From: Temnopleurus reevesii
Taxonomy: Eukaryota; Echinodermata; Echinoidea; Temnopleuroida; Temnopleuridae
DNA length: 64,000 nucleotides
Assembly (NCBI GenBank): GCA_036244855.1
Contig: BQKZ01000737.1
Span: 44,682 to 108,681 of the forward strand
Reading direction: 5' to 3'
This document shows, piece by piece, positions 34,409-46,268 of this stretch. Under the pieces are notes generated by a model. That model did not search any database. It saw only the letters and a program-made list of their open reading frames with translations, and had not been told where the DNA came from. The position numbers and the translations under genes were made by a program. Position 1 is the first letter of the stretch, and every line of letters begins with the position of its first letter.

Positions 34409-36196
34409 GTGAGTTTGGCATGGAAAATATGGCATGAATTGTTTTAACCCACAAAATGCCAGACTAAATGAACACATGATTGCATGATGAATATCCACCG
34501 ATGCAGGAAACTTCTTTTTGAAAAACACATTTGAGATTTTTACGAATCAAGCTTCTCTGAAAAATAAATCTTTCCGAGGTCACCATAAAATTTTGTTCTT
34601 GCTTTTGTTTTGTCTGTCAAGTATTAAAAGAATATTTTGAATGATGAAAATATTGCTTTCCTGTCGAATCGATAGGTTTCAAATTTCCAATTCATAATGA
34701 AATTGAGAGCAATAGATACGGAGAGAAAAAACACTGTTCATGTAATACATATCAAAGTGTTTGACGATGCATGTTTGACCTTTGCTGCTATTGAATGAAG
34801 AAAGTTTTCTCACTATGTGAAAAGGATCATTATCTTCTTATCAATTAAAAATACATCTGTATCTGCTCTATTTCTGACATTATTATAATGCTACTTCTTT
34901 GATTAAATTTCAAATGCTTGGAGATCACCACACAGGGTTGGATTTTTTTAACAAGCATGAGACAACTATAGTTATCATTTGAATTTGTGTTTTATTTCTA
35001 TCACATTTTTTAAGTGGATTCCCATGAAGACTGTTTCTTGAATCAGTTCCCCACAATTTTTCTCATAAAATGGAGTACACAATTTTGTAATCTATCAAAC
35101 GGTGTCAGTTAAGGCATCATACATGCTGTATATGTATGAAATATATTTCATTGTTTATTTATCAGAAAAGTGTGGTTTTGTTTGCTGTATTCATGATTGT
35201 TATTCATATTAATGCATGATTTCATCAATTTCTTCAGAAAGTGATGGTAGCCAAGAGGGTATCTTATGAAACCATCCTGATACTATACATTTTCATTGAA
35301 ATGTTCTCTTTCATAGAATCAACATGCATTTCATAAGGATTCCCTTTCAATATTTGCTATATCAAGATTTATTCATCTTTATGCTGCACTACCCTTTGGC
35401 TACCATTACTTTGTGAAAGGGGACAAATTGCAGTTTGCATGAAAGTACAAGAATATAACCTTCTCTTATATTACCAATCCCCTCCTAAGATGCATGCATT
35501 TTCAGGTGTATGATGATCATGTCATTCAGTATTTTTAACTTTTCAGATAACATTTTTGACTAATAACCCAACGTTCAACATTTATCAACTTCTCTATTAT
35601 CAATGTTTAATGTATGAAATTATAATTGTCGCCCTCTTGCATATCATCATGGCATGAAAAGTATTGTAAAATCAGAAATGTATGTAAAGCAAAATAAAAG
35701 AGACAGAGAGAACGTGACAAATAACTGGGTGATGTTATTAAGTGTATTGTATGCATTCACCTTTTTTGGAAATGTGAAAAAACAAACTGGACTACATGTA
35801 CGCCCCCAATTAATAATTGGTTTATAGCTGTCGAAATGGAGTCAAGTATCATGATTTGAATGAAGTTTTAGCATGATGACATTTTTTTCTCCGAGAAGCG
35901 AGCTGTATTGTACAAGTTTTAGAATGATAACATAGCAGATTTTCTATACACCTGTTTCAGTGAACAAAAGTAGAACTGAACTGAGGCCATGGGATAAGCC
36001 AAATTGAATATGAATTTTAAGAAATCGTAGAATACGGTCCCATATTCTAAAAAAATGGAATCCAACTGTTTAAGTTGATTAGATTAGACAACTCAGTTAA
36101 TGAACTTTTTGTGTAATATTTCATTTTTGGGTAAATGACACCTTGTAATCTTTTCCAAACTCAACATTGACACGATTTCCCCAAACCGCCCTACAG
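34409..36196. other. 1.8 kb intron between exons 23 and 24
   Basis: AT-rich intron. A 21-nt exon-like segment lies at 35238-35258 (see findings). Nothing else was recognised. Confidence 0.5.
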
Positions 36197-36424
36197 ATCT
36201 AACCAATGGTATCGCTGCTCGTCGAAACAGAAGAACGGAGGCGGAGAAAGATGAGACAACTTCCGCACAAGCAAAGAAAGATAGCGATAGCAGATCGGCA
36301 AATTTCATCTTGAGCCAGCTCAGAGGTGGCGATGTGAAGCCAACAGAGAATGGAGATATCTCAACGAGTAAGAAGCCGGATGATGAAGTATCCAATAGAT
36401 ATAGATGGAGAACAGACAGAACAG
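36197..36424 (+). CDS. FHOD: FHOD linker exon 24 (76 codons)
   Basis: Acceptor CCGCCCTACAG, donor CAG/GTATGG at 36425; phase 1-1. It encodes LTNGIAARRNRRTEAEKDET, then SANFILSQLRGGDVKP and VSNRYRWRTDRT. FILSQLRGG is a diverged form of the linker motif lacking the D-I-M core. Arg clusters lie at both ends. Confidence 0.9.
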
Positions 36425-36529
36425 GTATGGAAAGTTTTTCATATTCTTTATTAAGTACGATATCGCCATAAATATCTGATCTAATTATTTTTCTAGATAA
36501 CATTAAGGATGAGTATGAGAAAATTGACA

Positions 36530-36815
36530 ATATCATTGATAAGATATTATAAGGAAAAAGGGACAAAGGATTTTGACAAAGTAGACAACTTCATTTATGC
36601 CTTCACAATAGCTTTAGGAACACAAATAGGGAAAGTCGCTTCCCTTTTTATTCAAGGAACAGATGCGACACCTGTTCAACATTTCTCAGCAGAATAAGAG
36701 GGGGGGGGGAATTTCTTTTGTGAGCATCTAGCAATTTTGAATAATCTAATGGAGGTTTTTTTTTTGTTTTTTTTTACTTTGTTCAAGTCTTTTGTCCCTT
36801 CTGCTCACAGTTTAG
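36530..36815 (+). repeat. dispersed repeat, shared with 46400-46640
   Basis: It contains ACAACTTCATT, then CAACATTTCTCAGCAGAATAAG, a TGGAGG-T-rich stretch and CTTTTGTCCCTTCTGCTCACAG, all matched in order at 46450-46640. Possibly the 3' tail of an old duplicated or retroposed gene fragment. Confidence 0.6.
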
Positions 36816-37026
36816 ATATGTATTTTTATATATGCACATGTTAGCTTTAGCCAAGAATATTTCTGCTCATAGGGACCAAAAATAAATTCAATTCCTGCTG
36901 GGCATATGTTGTTTTTTTTAATGCAAATTTGGATCGAAAATTTTGCCATGAATGCTTATGTGTAAAATGGAAAAAATGTGACCCCTTATGATTTTTTTAA
37001 AAATTGTCAAACATTTGCAATATTAG

Positions 37027-37224
37027 CTGATTCCACAGAGAAGGAGAAGCCAGGTGAGACCAAGGCAGTAAATGGTGACATATCTTCAACACATAAACCA
37101 AATGGAGAAGTGGAAAGCAAGACGAGAGATGTGAGCAAGGAACCGGTCCAGGACAGCAAATCAGCAATACAAGAAACCAAAGATGAGAAGAAACCGGAAG
37201 AAAAGAAGAAGAGACTTTTCACTG
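37027..37224 (+). CDS. FHOD: FHOD linker exon 25, Lys/Glu-rich (66 codons)
   Basis: Acceptor TTTGCAATATTAG, donor CTG/GTGCGT at 37225; phase 1-1, the last symmetric exon before FH1. It encodes DSTEKEKPGETKAVNGDISS and ends DEKKPEEKKKRLFT. NGDIS is shared with exon 24 (TENGDIST), which suggests the two exons are related by duplication. Confidence 0.85.
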
Positions 37225-37676
37225 GTGCGTAACACAAAATTTTGTTAAAATATTAAAGCAGTAGATTGATGATATGACATCATACTTTCCCTTTGCTTAC
37301 TTTCCCGTTAGTAATGCATTGTAAAGAAATACATTACATATATGATATTTGTTTGATTTGGCCTCTTATGCAACAAACATTGAATTATTTGCTTGCTTTT
37401 TACTGTATTGCTTAGTGTGAAATCCTTAAAAGAAGTAAAAGTAGGGGGAAATTATTCTCTTCTTTCAATTTCTTAGCTTGAAAATTCTTAATATTCTGTC
37501 GTTAAAAAATTCAAATGCAGGATCGTGTAAATTGCAATGATGCTGACAGTGACAGTCATGCATTTCACTCACTCATCGTCCCTATCCATCTTCTCTTAAT
37601 TCATTTGAAGTCTTATTGGTACGCCAAAACATTTTTTACTGAATGTGGAGCATATATTTTTTATTTTCTCTTGCAG

Positions 37677-38788
37677 TGAAAAAACCTGAAATCAAGATAG
37701 ACGACTCACCAGCGGAGAAGAAGCAAGAAGAACGTAAGAAGGAAGAAGACAAGAAAGAGGAGCCAAAGAAAGAGGAGGATAAAGAGGAAGTGGTTGTGCC
37801 TTTGAAGCCTGTTGTAACAGATACTAAATCAGCTGTCAGGACTACAGATAAAAAAGATGAAGTGACGAAGGACATTGTGGAGAATGAAAAGCCAAAGACT
37901 GATCCGTCAGATCGCGGGAATCTATTGTCCGTGACGACAAGTGATCAGGATGAAAAAGGATCAACGGGTGCGAAGTCGCGAAAGATATCGACTACCTTGC
38001 AGAACGTTAAGAAATTGGATGAGCGCAAGGCAGATCTGCTGGTGGTGAAAGAGAAAGAGGAGGAGGAACGAAAGGAGAGTAAGAAGGTCGAGGAGGACAA
38101 GGAGATATTGAATAATTTGGATGCCGTGCAGTCGATGCATAAACATTTACAAGAGAAAGCGGAAGATGGGAAGGATAAGGAGAAAGAGAAGGCAGGGCCA
38201 CGAGGGGATATAAGCGGGAAGATTAGCCAAGCCATTGAGGGGATTAAGGTTAGCAATGTTGCTCCGAAAGAGCCAGATCCAATTGCGATTAAAGAAGACG
38301 AGATTAAACAGGAGGAGGAAGCCTGGGAGGAGGTGCTGAAGTTGAACGATCGCGAGCTCCGCGTTAATAAGTGGGATTTCACCGATTTATGTCGCGACGA
38401 TGACAAGGACTGCCTCAAATCGATCCCGATGATGATGTCAATGATGACGGCATCGGACGGGGCGCCGCCTCCACCGCCCCTCCCCGGTTTAGGAGCACCA
38501 CCCCCACCGCCCCCAGTCCCCGGCGCACCCCCTCCACCTCAGCCTCCCAAGGTGCCTGGGGCACCGCCTCCACCGCCGTCCTTCGACAGCAACACCTTCC
38601 CAAAGACCAAGAAGAAGAAGACGGTGCGTCTCTTCTGGAAGGAGACGCAGCCGGAGACAATGACGCTGGGACGGCAGCCCAAAAACGGCAACAACTCCAC
38701 CATCTGGACGCAGCTGGAGGATGTGAGCATTGACTGCAAGAAGCTGGAGCATCTTTTTGAATACAGGGGCAAGGATCTCATTGCTAAG
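37677..38788 (+). CDS. FHOD: FHOD exon 26: end of linker, FH1 and start of FH2
   Basis: Acceptor TTATTTTCTCTTGCAG, donor AAG/GTATGT at 38789; starts in phase 1, ends in phase 0 (370 complete codons). The first about 260 residues are Lys/Glu-rich and probably partly coiled. FH1 (about 38457-38590) has four polyproline blocks of five or six prolines (APPPPPLPGLG, APPPPPPVPG, APPPPQPPKVPG, APPPPPSFDS) for profilin binding. FH2 begins KKKTVRLFWKETQPETM, with W in the lasso, and reaches LEHLFEYRGKDLIAK. GC content rises sharply through FH1/FH2. Confidence 0.97.
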
Positions 38789-41645
38789 GTATGTCCTTCA
38801 CATATCAATACACACAATTAATCATACAGATAATATTTTCCTACAATTCAATTTATAATGGATGATTCTATGCAGATCGCACTTCATGTATTTTTCCATG
38901 TATATGCAAATGACCAGTATTATATTGTTCATATCAAAATTTGCAACAGGTCACTTACATTTTTAAGAATGTTTCAAGAGCACACATGAACATACTTTTT
39001 TCTTTTCATATTGAAAAATTATGAATATTTCAATTATATTAACTGAACAGTGATTTTCATGCAAGCTGGTAACTTTTGGTAAACGTGATATGACGTATGT
39101 CATGCACTTCTCTAAGAGTAGTTCATTATCTTATTTTTTTTAACCCACTTTTTTACATTTTGACCCAAAACAAAATAAAATTTTGTTGATAAATACACGG
39201 GTACAGATACATTTAGTGATTCAATATTTTGAATATTATTGAAAAATATGCATTGATAGCATAGAATGGACTTTTCAAAATAATAAGTTAGAATAAGATA
39301 AAAGTTGAGAACTGGATGACATATGTCATAACATGTGACCAAAATTGAGCAATTTGCGTGAATATGACTGTTCAGTTGTAAAATTGAAATATTCATAACA
39401 TTCTGATTTACTTCAAACATTATTTATCTGTCCATCTGAATTGTTCTGGTGCAGACTCAGTCTTTAATCATATCATGAAATCGTTCAACATCATAGCACT
39501 CTTCAGAGAATCATACTAAATAGCATAAAACAGAACTTTTGCAACTGCACTCATCATAAAAATCTGGGGGAAATTCTTAATACCTGCAGTGGATAAGCAA
39601 GCAATGATCTAGTCTATACCCAAGCTTGAGTACGTTCTAGCCCTTGTGCAAAATCATAGAATCAGAAATAGTCAAATACCCTGCTCAAAAATCAGAAATC
39701 TTGATAAAATTCTTGTGCATTGCATGCAAAGTTTGAATGCAAATATGAATGTTACTAGTCTAATTTGATTATTGTTCAAAAAGGAATTTTCTGAAAAGCA
39801 TGACCAGAATTATGCATCAAGTGCTAACTCTTTATATTAATTGTTTAATATAAAAGGATTGTGAAATGATTATTGAAGATTATGTGTTTCTCCTTAGTAA
39901 AAAAAAAAAATAGGCCAACTTATTATATAAGATAGACACTGTATGTCTTTCAAGATAAAAGGAATCAATTTTTGTTTTGTCATTTTTTTTAAATTTGTAT
40001 AATTATCTATAATCCTGCAATATTGATGAATGAATTGTCATTATAATGATTATATGATCTCTTTGATGTATTAACATGCGTTTATTTGTACAATGTGTAT
40101 TTGTTGTGTTTATAGTACGGTAAAGTTTTTCCCTTTGAAAATCCCTTGGTTTATGTTATCCCCATTGTAAGTTTTGAACTTGAGAGGCAACAAAAATATA
40201 CGTAGCATCCAATATGGTTTTATCAGAAAGTGATTACCAAATGTTGCACAAGATTGTTAGATATTGTTATAACTTACCAGGGTAAATTATGAATTTTGTC
40301 AGCATAGTAAATTCAATTAAGCGCTTCCAGAGATTATGCAAAAATACCCTTCCTACTTCCCTGTTACATGTATATACATGTACATTTAGACAATTCAAAG
40401 TTGCTTTGCCAAGTTAAAAAAACCCAAATGTAGCAAAGACAATGCAAAGCATAGCAATTAAATATCAACTTCCCCAAATTTACATGTGATACAGACTTAT
40501 GTAGACTCTTTTCCTCATTTGACATACAGAGTCTTCCCCCAAAATGTCATCAACCAGGCCATATTCAGGATATTACTTTACTAACTCCTTAAGAGCATTT
40601 TTCAACAAGATGAATAAACTTTATTTCATTAAAGTCATTCTACCCATTTTAAAGTTGTACCTCTTTTTGTTTTGGTGAAGCAATACTAGCAATGTGAAAT
40701 ACAGAGCAAGTTTGCTCCACAAAAAGAGTCAGAACTTTTGACTCGCTTGACTAATTTTGATGAATTAAAGATGATTTTATCTAGATTAGAAACAATCTAG
40801 GATTATGAGTAAACAATATCCTGAATATCAACAGTTGTTCAAGTACATTTTTGTTGACATTCTACTTTCACGCTAAATAGGAAGTCAGAAACAAAAATGT
40901 ATATTAGCAGATTTTTCTTTTTGTATTTTAGAGAAATTTTGCTAGCAAATGAAGCCAGAGTCTGCATCTTGAAATGTAATGAAAGCCCAACAAGCGACCA
41001 CTTCCCCACAAAAATTTCTTTAAAACAAAATAAATTAATTGCAGCAGCATAGAAAGCTTTATAAATGTTTTAGTATGAATACCGTCTCCATAGCCCCAGT
41101 TATATTGATGCCCCAATTTAATATGATACACTATGACTTTTTTTCCAGTTTAGCCCTGGCTAACCTGATTAGCTGTCCCTTAACAAAGAGGGACGCTCAA
41201 CAGATAACAGAGGACTCAACTAGTTAAGAATTGTGTTAAATTGTGTTATGTCGGGGTTTCTGTGTAACTGAGGCTTTTACAACATTATATGTGAGAAATA
41301 AAGTAATAAAGTAATATGAGATTATAGTATATGCTGCCTGAGGCATGTAAAATGACAATGATAAAAGGCATGATAGACTTGTTAATACTAACAACCTCCT
41401 CTCTTCCCTGTTCTCCCTTTTCTTTTTGTTTTTGTTTGTATGTTTTTTGTTTTGCACTGGCCGTCCTAATCATTTTGTTTGATTTATATGGAAACAAAAC
41501 AAAACAAAAATCCCACTGGCTTCTATGCAACGCACATGTGCACATACGCTCGGTGTCCGTCTACTACTACAATTACTACTTCTACTACCTCTTCAACGAT
41601 TATCCATCTCCAGGATCATCATCAGGTTTGTTGTCGTTTATTTTG

Positions 41646-41780
41646 ATGAAGGCCCAGTCCAATTCCAAAAATTCACATGTGAGAAATACTTTATGAAATA
41701 CTAGAAATCAATTTAAAAAAATGTCTGTTAAAAAAATCTGTTATGATACCCTTGACAAAGTGATTGGACTGGGTCTTCAT
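41646..41780. mobile_element. hairpin MITE
   Basis: ATGAAGGCCCAGTCCAAT at the left and ATTGGACTGGGTCTTCAT at the right, about 18-nt inverted ends with one mismatch; 135 bp, non-coding. Confidence 0.7.
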
Positions 41781-42967
41781 TTTGATTTCATTTTCTCATT
41801 TTTCATTGTTTCTGTTTATTTTGTTAATTTTTGTTAAATTTTTGTTTTATGTTTTATGTTCCTTTTATTTTTATTTTGAATTAGTTGTTTATTGTTTTAT
41901 TTTGTTTTGCACCAAAATGAATGTGTTATGAACTAAATTTTTATTGCATCATACTGTTAATTGATAATGTGAATATAGAATCCATATGAAAAGATTAAAT
42001 GAATATTTGCAAAGCATGATATGTTAAAATATTTCTTTGTTCATAAATATTCTTTATACAAATAACACTAATGATGATAATACTTCCTAACATTTTAACC
42101 ATCTTAATTTTATTTTGATATTCATGTACAGGCTTTTCCTTCTATTAAAGCATTTTTAAAGATTTTCATTTTTCCCTGAGAAGTTACTTTTTACAGATTT
42201 TATTTTTCTGATGTCATAATATTCACTATTTTACACTCTAATTTTTTGCTAAGATTTAAAAGGCTATTTGTCCATTGTGATCTAATGATCTGTTTTCATG
42301 CAAATAAATATTTTTTTGTTTTTGTTTTATATCATTTGTAGACAATATGTTTTTTAAACCAAGAAAATATTTTAATTGAAATCTCGAATACAATATGACC
42401 AAACAGATGTTACTAGAAAAAGTTATATGTTTCATTTCTCTGGAGTTTTTGTGTCTTCCATTTTTCATTTGTATTAGTCCAACACCGTACTGTATATCTA
42501 TTGCAAAAGTAAATTTGCTGCTCACTTTTGAAATATTTTGCAAAATTTTGCAGTGCTTATTTACCAAAATCCTATGCTTAAGTCAAAGTTACATGTACTC
42601 TTATTTAAGTGCTTAAAATTGTGCAATTCCAATTGATACCAATATATCCAATATATCCCCAACAAGCTTTTTGTTTTAAAAAAAATTAGCCGTATTGCTT
42701 TTTGTATTAAGCAACAAAAATTGTTATGTTTTTCTTTTCATAATGTTATACGTGATTCTTTTGACTAAATTTAAATTATTTTGTGAGATTTTAGATTTAA
42801 AAGTAACAGTAGTATATCAACTTGAAAGTAGTGTCCTAGTAGATTGTGTAACAAACTTGAATTATTACACACGAAGTAGTTGATTAGAATAACACTGAAA
42901 TAAAACATCAGTGCTTATACAAACGAAAAGAAATGACAGAAAATTAGAAATGTCATGGCCTTTTTCT

Positions 42968-43488
42968 TTTAAAGCCCAAGTTCAGTTTTGGTAACGATTT
43001 AGAAAAGTGAATCTTACCGATTTTTAACATGGCATATATATTTTACACATATTTCGGGACAATATCATATCTTTTTGTGAACTGATAATCCTTTGAAATT
43101 TGAATTTGACCGTTAAACCATATTTAGCGCCCTCTCTTGGTGATAACAATAATCTGTTTGTTATCAGGCATGTGTAATGGTATTTCCGAGATTTGACAAA
43201 AGCATGATAAAAAGGTATACAAAAAGATTAAATTCTGAAATTTCCATCCAATTCGGTGCACAAGAAGGTGTTATTTATCAAAAAAGAAAATATGGAATTA
43301 GTGTCGGGGGACACGACGCTTAAATATTTTGCACATTTTAGGGTATAACTTTACCAAAACTCATTCATTTTTCATGCGAACTTTTGTGCAGTATCTTCAT
43401 GATACTCTATTTTATTTTATTTAGATTTGAAGACAAAACTTGAGGAAAAAAATATTCGTTTTTACCAAAACTTTACTTGGGCTTTAAA
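42968..43488. mobile_element. MITE family A, second full-length copy
   Basis: Same ends (TTTAAAGCCCAAG / CTTGGGCTTTAAA) and same interior landmarks (GCGCCCTCTCTTGGTGATA, GAGATTTGACAAAAGCATGA-type text) as 5409-5928, with scattered substitutions. About 520 bp. It ends about 100 bp before FH2 exon 27. Confidence 0.85.
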
Positions 43489-43592
43489 AAGCACTGGATA
43501 TATTTGAAAATTACATCATCCATGTACTCAACAAAGAATTTGATGGAGATAAGAGACTAAAATAATTTTCCCTTTGAATTTTAAATCTGTAG

Positions 43593-43751
43593 AAAGCGAT
43601 GGAGGCAAACAAGAAGAATTTCATCACAGTCCTAGACCCCAAGAAGTCCAACGCGATCAACATTGGATTGACTGTTCTACCCCAGCCACGGTCTATCAAA
43701 CAGGCTATCTTGAATATGGATAGTATGGTCATGAACAAGGAAGGAATTGAG
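43593..43751 (+). CDS. FHOD: FHOD exon 27: FH2 lasso/knob (53 codons)
   Basis: Acceptor TTTTAAATCTGTAG, donor GAG/GTGAGT at 43752; phase 0-0. It encodes KAMEANKKNFITVLDPKKSN, then AINIGLTVLPQPRSIKQAI. Its NAINIGL contains, by alignment from memory of the family, the isoleucine equivalent to the actin-contacting knob Ile of other FH2 domains. Confidence 0.96.
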
Positions 43752-44317
43752 GTGAGTTTATATGAAAGTGGAATGGAGAATGTGCAGTGTTTATACAGAT
43801 ATTGAACAATTTTGGAGAATTTTGTATTCTTGCAAAGTTAGGGAAAAGTATGATTAGTAAGAGCAGTAGAATAGAATCAGGAGGGGATAGTAGGAGAATA
43901 AACAAAGATCGAAGGATGAAAGAGGGAAAGGGAGAGACGGAGAGATGGTAGCGAGTAGAGCTGCAGAGGAGAATTAAGGAAGATGGGAGGTTGTGAGAAA
44001 ATTGAAAATAGAGGAGGAGAAAAGATATTAAGGGAGAGATGAAAGAGCAAAATGAAGACGGGGAGAGAGAGGGTTGAAAGGGATTGAGCGGTAGAATTTG
44101 TTGGACAGGGCTTGAAGTGGGAGGGTAGTAGAGAGTGAAAAAAAAAAGGATTGAAAAATCACAAATAATTTCAATAAGGGAAAAGAAACTCTCACCATTA
44201 GAAAGTTTTGAATCCCATCTCTCAGAAAAATTATCAAAAATACAACGACTCCGCCTCTTCTCAGTGTTATTCCAAACATTACTTTCACCAAATACAATAT
44301 TCACTCTGCTCCTACAG

Positions 44318-44500
44318 AAACTGCTGAGTATGATGCCTTCGGAGGAGGAGGTTGCTAGGATACAGGAAGCCATGCTTGCCAACCCAGACGTTCCTCTTGG
44401 ATCAGCGGAGCAGTTCCTTCACATGCTATCCACCATCACCGGTCTGGAAGCTAGACTCAATCTCTGGCTCTTCAAGATGGACTATGATAATATGGAAGAG
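44318..44500 (+). CDS. FHOD: FHOD exon 28: FH2 core (61 codons)
   Basis: Acceptor CTCTGCTCCTACAG, donor GAG/GTAAGT at 44501; phase 0-0. It encodes [20 protein letters not shown], then [11 protein letters not shown] and [19 protein letters not shown], typical FH2 helices. A decayed copy of its second half lies downstream at 44591-44677. Confidence 0.97.
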
Positions 44501-44590
44501 GTAAGTGATTGTAGTCAATTGTTTAGTATAATTAATATGTAAGAGAGAGTACACATGTAATTAAATATATTACATGGTTAGGTATCGTGA

Positions 44591-44677
44591 TTCCTTCACA
44601 TGCTATCTACCATCAGTGGTCTGGAAGCTAGACTTATTCTATGGCTTTTCAAAATGGACTATGATAACATGGAAGAG
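44591..44677 (+). pseudogene. partial copy of FH2 exon 28
   Basis: 87 nt colinear with 44414-44500 without indels. Eight of 29 codons differ, six of them synonymously. It lacks the first half of the exon and an acceptor, has a TGA just upstream in frame, and the donor is GTTCAT instead of GTAAGT. Unlikely to be spliced. Confidence 0.9.
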
Positions 44678-45345
44678 GTTCATGGTCATCTAGTCTAGGT
44701 TATACAGAAAGTATAGCTGCACAATATATCATATGTCATGATTCACTATGAGAAATAACAAAATTATATGATTGAAAGATATATCACATGGCCCTTTTCT
44801 TGATTATTTATGTTGAATGTATCACTTCTTTCCCAAATTGTTTTGTAGAAGTAGAAGTTTATAATTTACTCATTGTCAGTGATAACAATTGCTTGATATG
44901 GTGTGAATACCTAAGATAACTTTCTTTGTGAATGAATTGGCCGAACTAGACTTTAAAAGGAATAGAGAAGATCTGAGATGCTAAAAAAAAGTGGTCATTC
45001 ACAAGTTGGCAGATTTTTTTGGTAAAATTGAGTGTGGCGATAAACCACATCTAAAAATGAAAAAAAGAGAGTCTTTGTCAGAAAATATAATCTATTCAAA
45101 TGAACCATACCTAATTATTAGTCTGCTTGATTCAGCTATTTTGGTCTTCATTTTGATCAAACTGTACATTTTATTGAATTGAATTGAACATTTATTTCCT
45201 GTTCAAAACATAAACAAATTCAAATAATCTAAGTAGGCAAAAGCCCTGCAAGCAATCCTTGAGTGGGGTCACCTTGACATCTTTTCATGCAAATTCCAAT
45301 TAGATTTTCTGTACTGACAACTCAATTCCTTCTTGTTCAATGCAG

Positions 45346-45465
45346 GAGGTAGCTGAACCCATGGCTGATCTGAAGAAAGGGATAGAGGATCTGAGAGAAT
45401 CTAAGACGTTCAAGATCATCCTCTCAACGTTACTTGCCATCGGAAACTTCTTAAATGGAGGAAGA
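45346..45465 (+). CDS. FHOD: FHOD exon 29: FH2 GNFLN segment (40 codons)
   Basis: Acceptor TCTTGTTCAATGCAG, donor AGA/GTGAGT at 45466; phase 0-0. It encodes EVAEPMADLKKGIEDLRESK and ends ILSTLLAIGNFLNGGR, the FH2 signature (GNxLNxG). Confidence 0.97.
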
Positions 45466-45522
45466 GTGAGTCATCTTTGCTTTCCATTTCGAGTTTTGAA
45501 AACAGTTCATATTATCAAATAT

Positions 45523-45541
45523 AATGATGATGAAGATGATA

Positions 45542-45574
<33 letters not shown>

Positions 45575-45669
45575 TTGGTGGTGGTGGTGGTGATAATAAT
45601 GATGATGATGAGGATGACAGTGATGATAATGACGATGATGCTGATGATGATGATGATGATGATGATGAT
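45523..45669 (+). repeat. (GAT)n microsatellite, interrupted
   Basis: GATGATGAT runs with GGTGGTGGT and GACGAT interruptions in the intron just after exon 29. Reads as poly-Asp in one frame, but is not exonic. Confidence 0.9.
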
Positions 45670-46268
45670 ACATAAATCTAATGTAGCGCACTGTACATCA
45701 TAATTAGATGCTCAAAGCACTTAGAAAGTCAATTTTTAAATGTAGGCCATCAACTTTGCAGTTTGAGAGCAGGAAATATTGATCTAAGTTACATTACGCA
45801 GCTTACCTTTTCATATGGTGATGAACATTCATAATATTGTATGAATGCAATGGAAGATCAGCGATATTCTGTGAATAACACTTAAATTGGCTTGTTCTTA
45901 TATTGTACATTTGTGTTATTTTTTGTTATATTTTGTTGAATTTACAGAAATAAAAACAAACAAACAAACAAAAGAATAGTTTTATCTCTCATTTACCAGT
46001 TAAAGCTATTGGTCTTGTGATTGCTTTTATTCAGTTAAATTATGGTTTATTGGTACATTAGAAATTCTTTAAACGGGTTAATATTTTGACTACTATTAAG
46101 TGGTTTCCTACTAAATGATTTATTCTTCCATTTCTCCATTTTTTTAGCATCTAGATTATTTGAAATCCTTCAATAATTATACCACTTTCTTTAATTGTCA
46201 AAGCATCTAGAATATTGCAAGTATTTGAAACAAGTTATCATGTATCCCCAACTATCTGTTCATTTCAG

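Larger units (their letters stand above)
38789..43592. other. 4.8 kb intron between FH2 exons 26 and 27
   Basis: AT-rich, with no coding exon of the required phase 0. It holds half of a fold-back sequence near 39360-39440 (related to 48476-48924), a hairpin MITE at 41646-41780 and MITE family A at 42968-43488. Confidence 0.6.

Noticed and set aside
36497..36552. Acceptor TTTTTCTAG followed by DNIKDEYEKIDNIIDKIL and a stop after exon 24
   Set aside because: It would be a possible short terminal exon, but it overlaps a dispersed repeat and has no nearby poly(A) signal; kept as unsupported.
43729..44382. 217-codon minus-strand frame
   Set aside because: Lies across a purine-rich intron and the antisense of exon 28; low-complexity Ser/Pro/Leu/Phe text.
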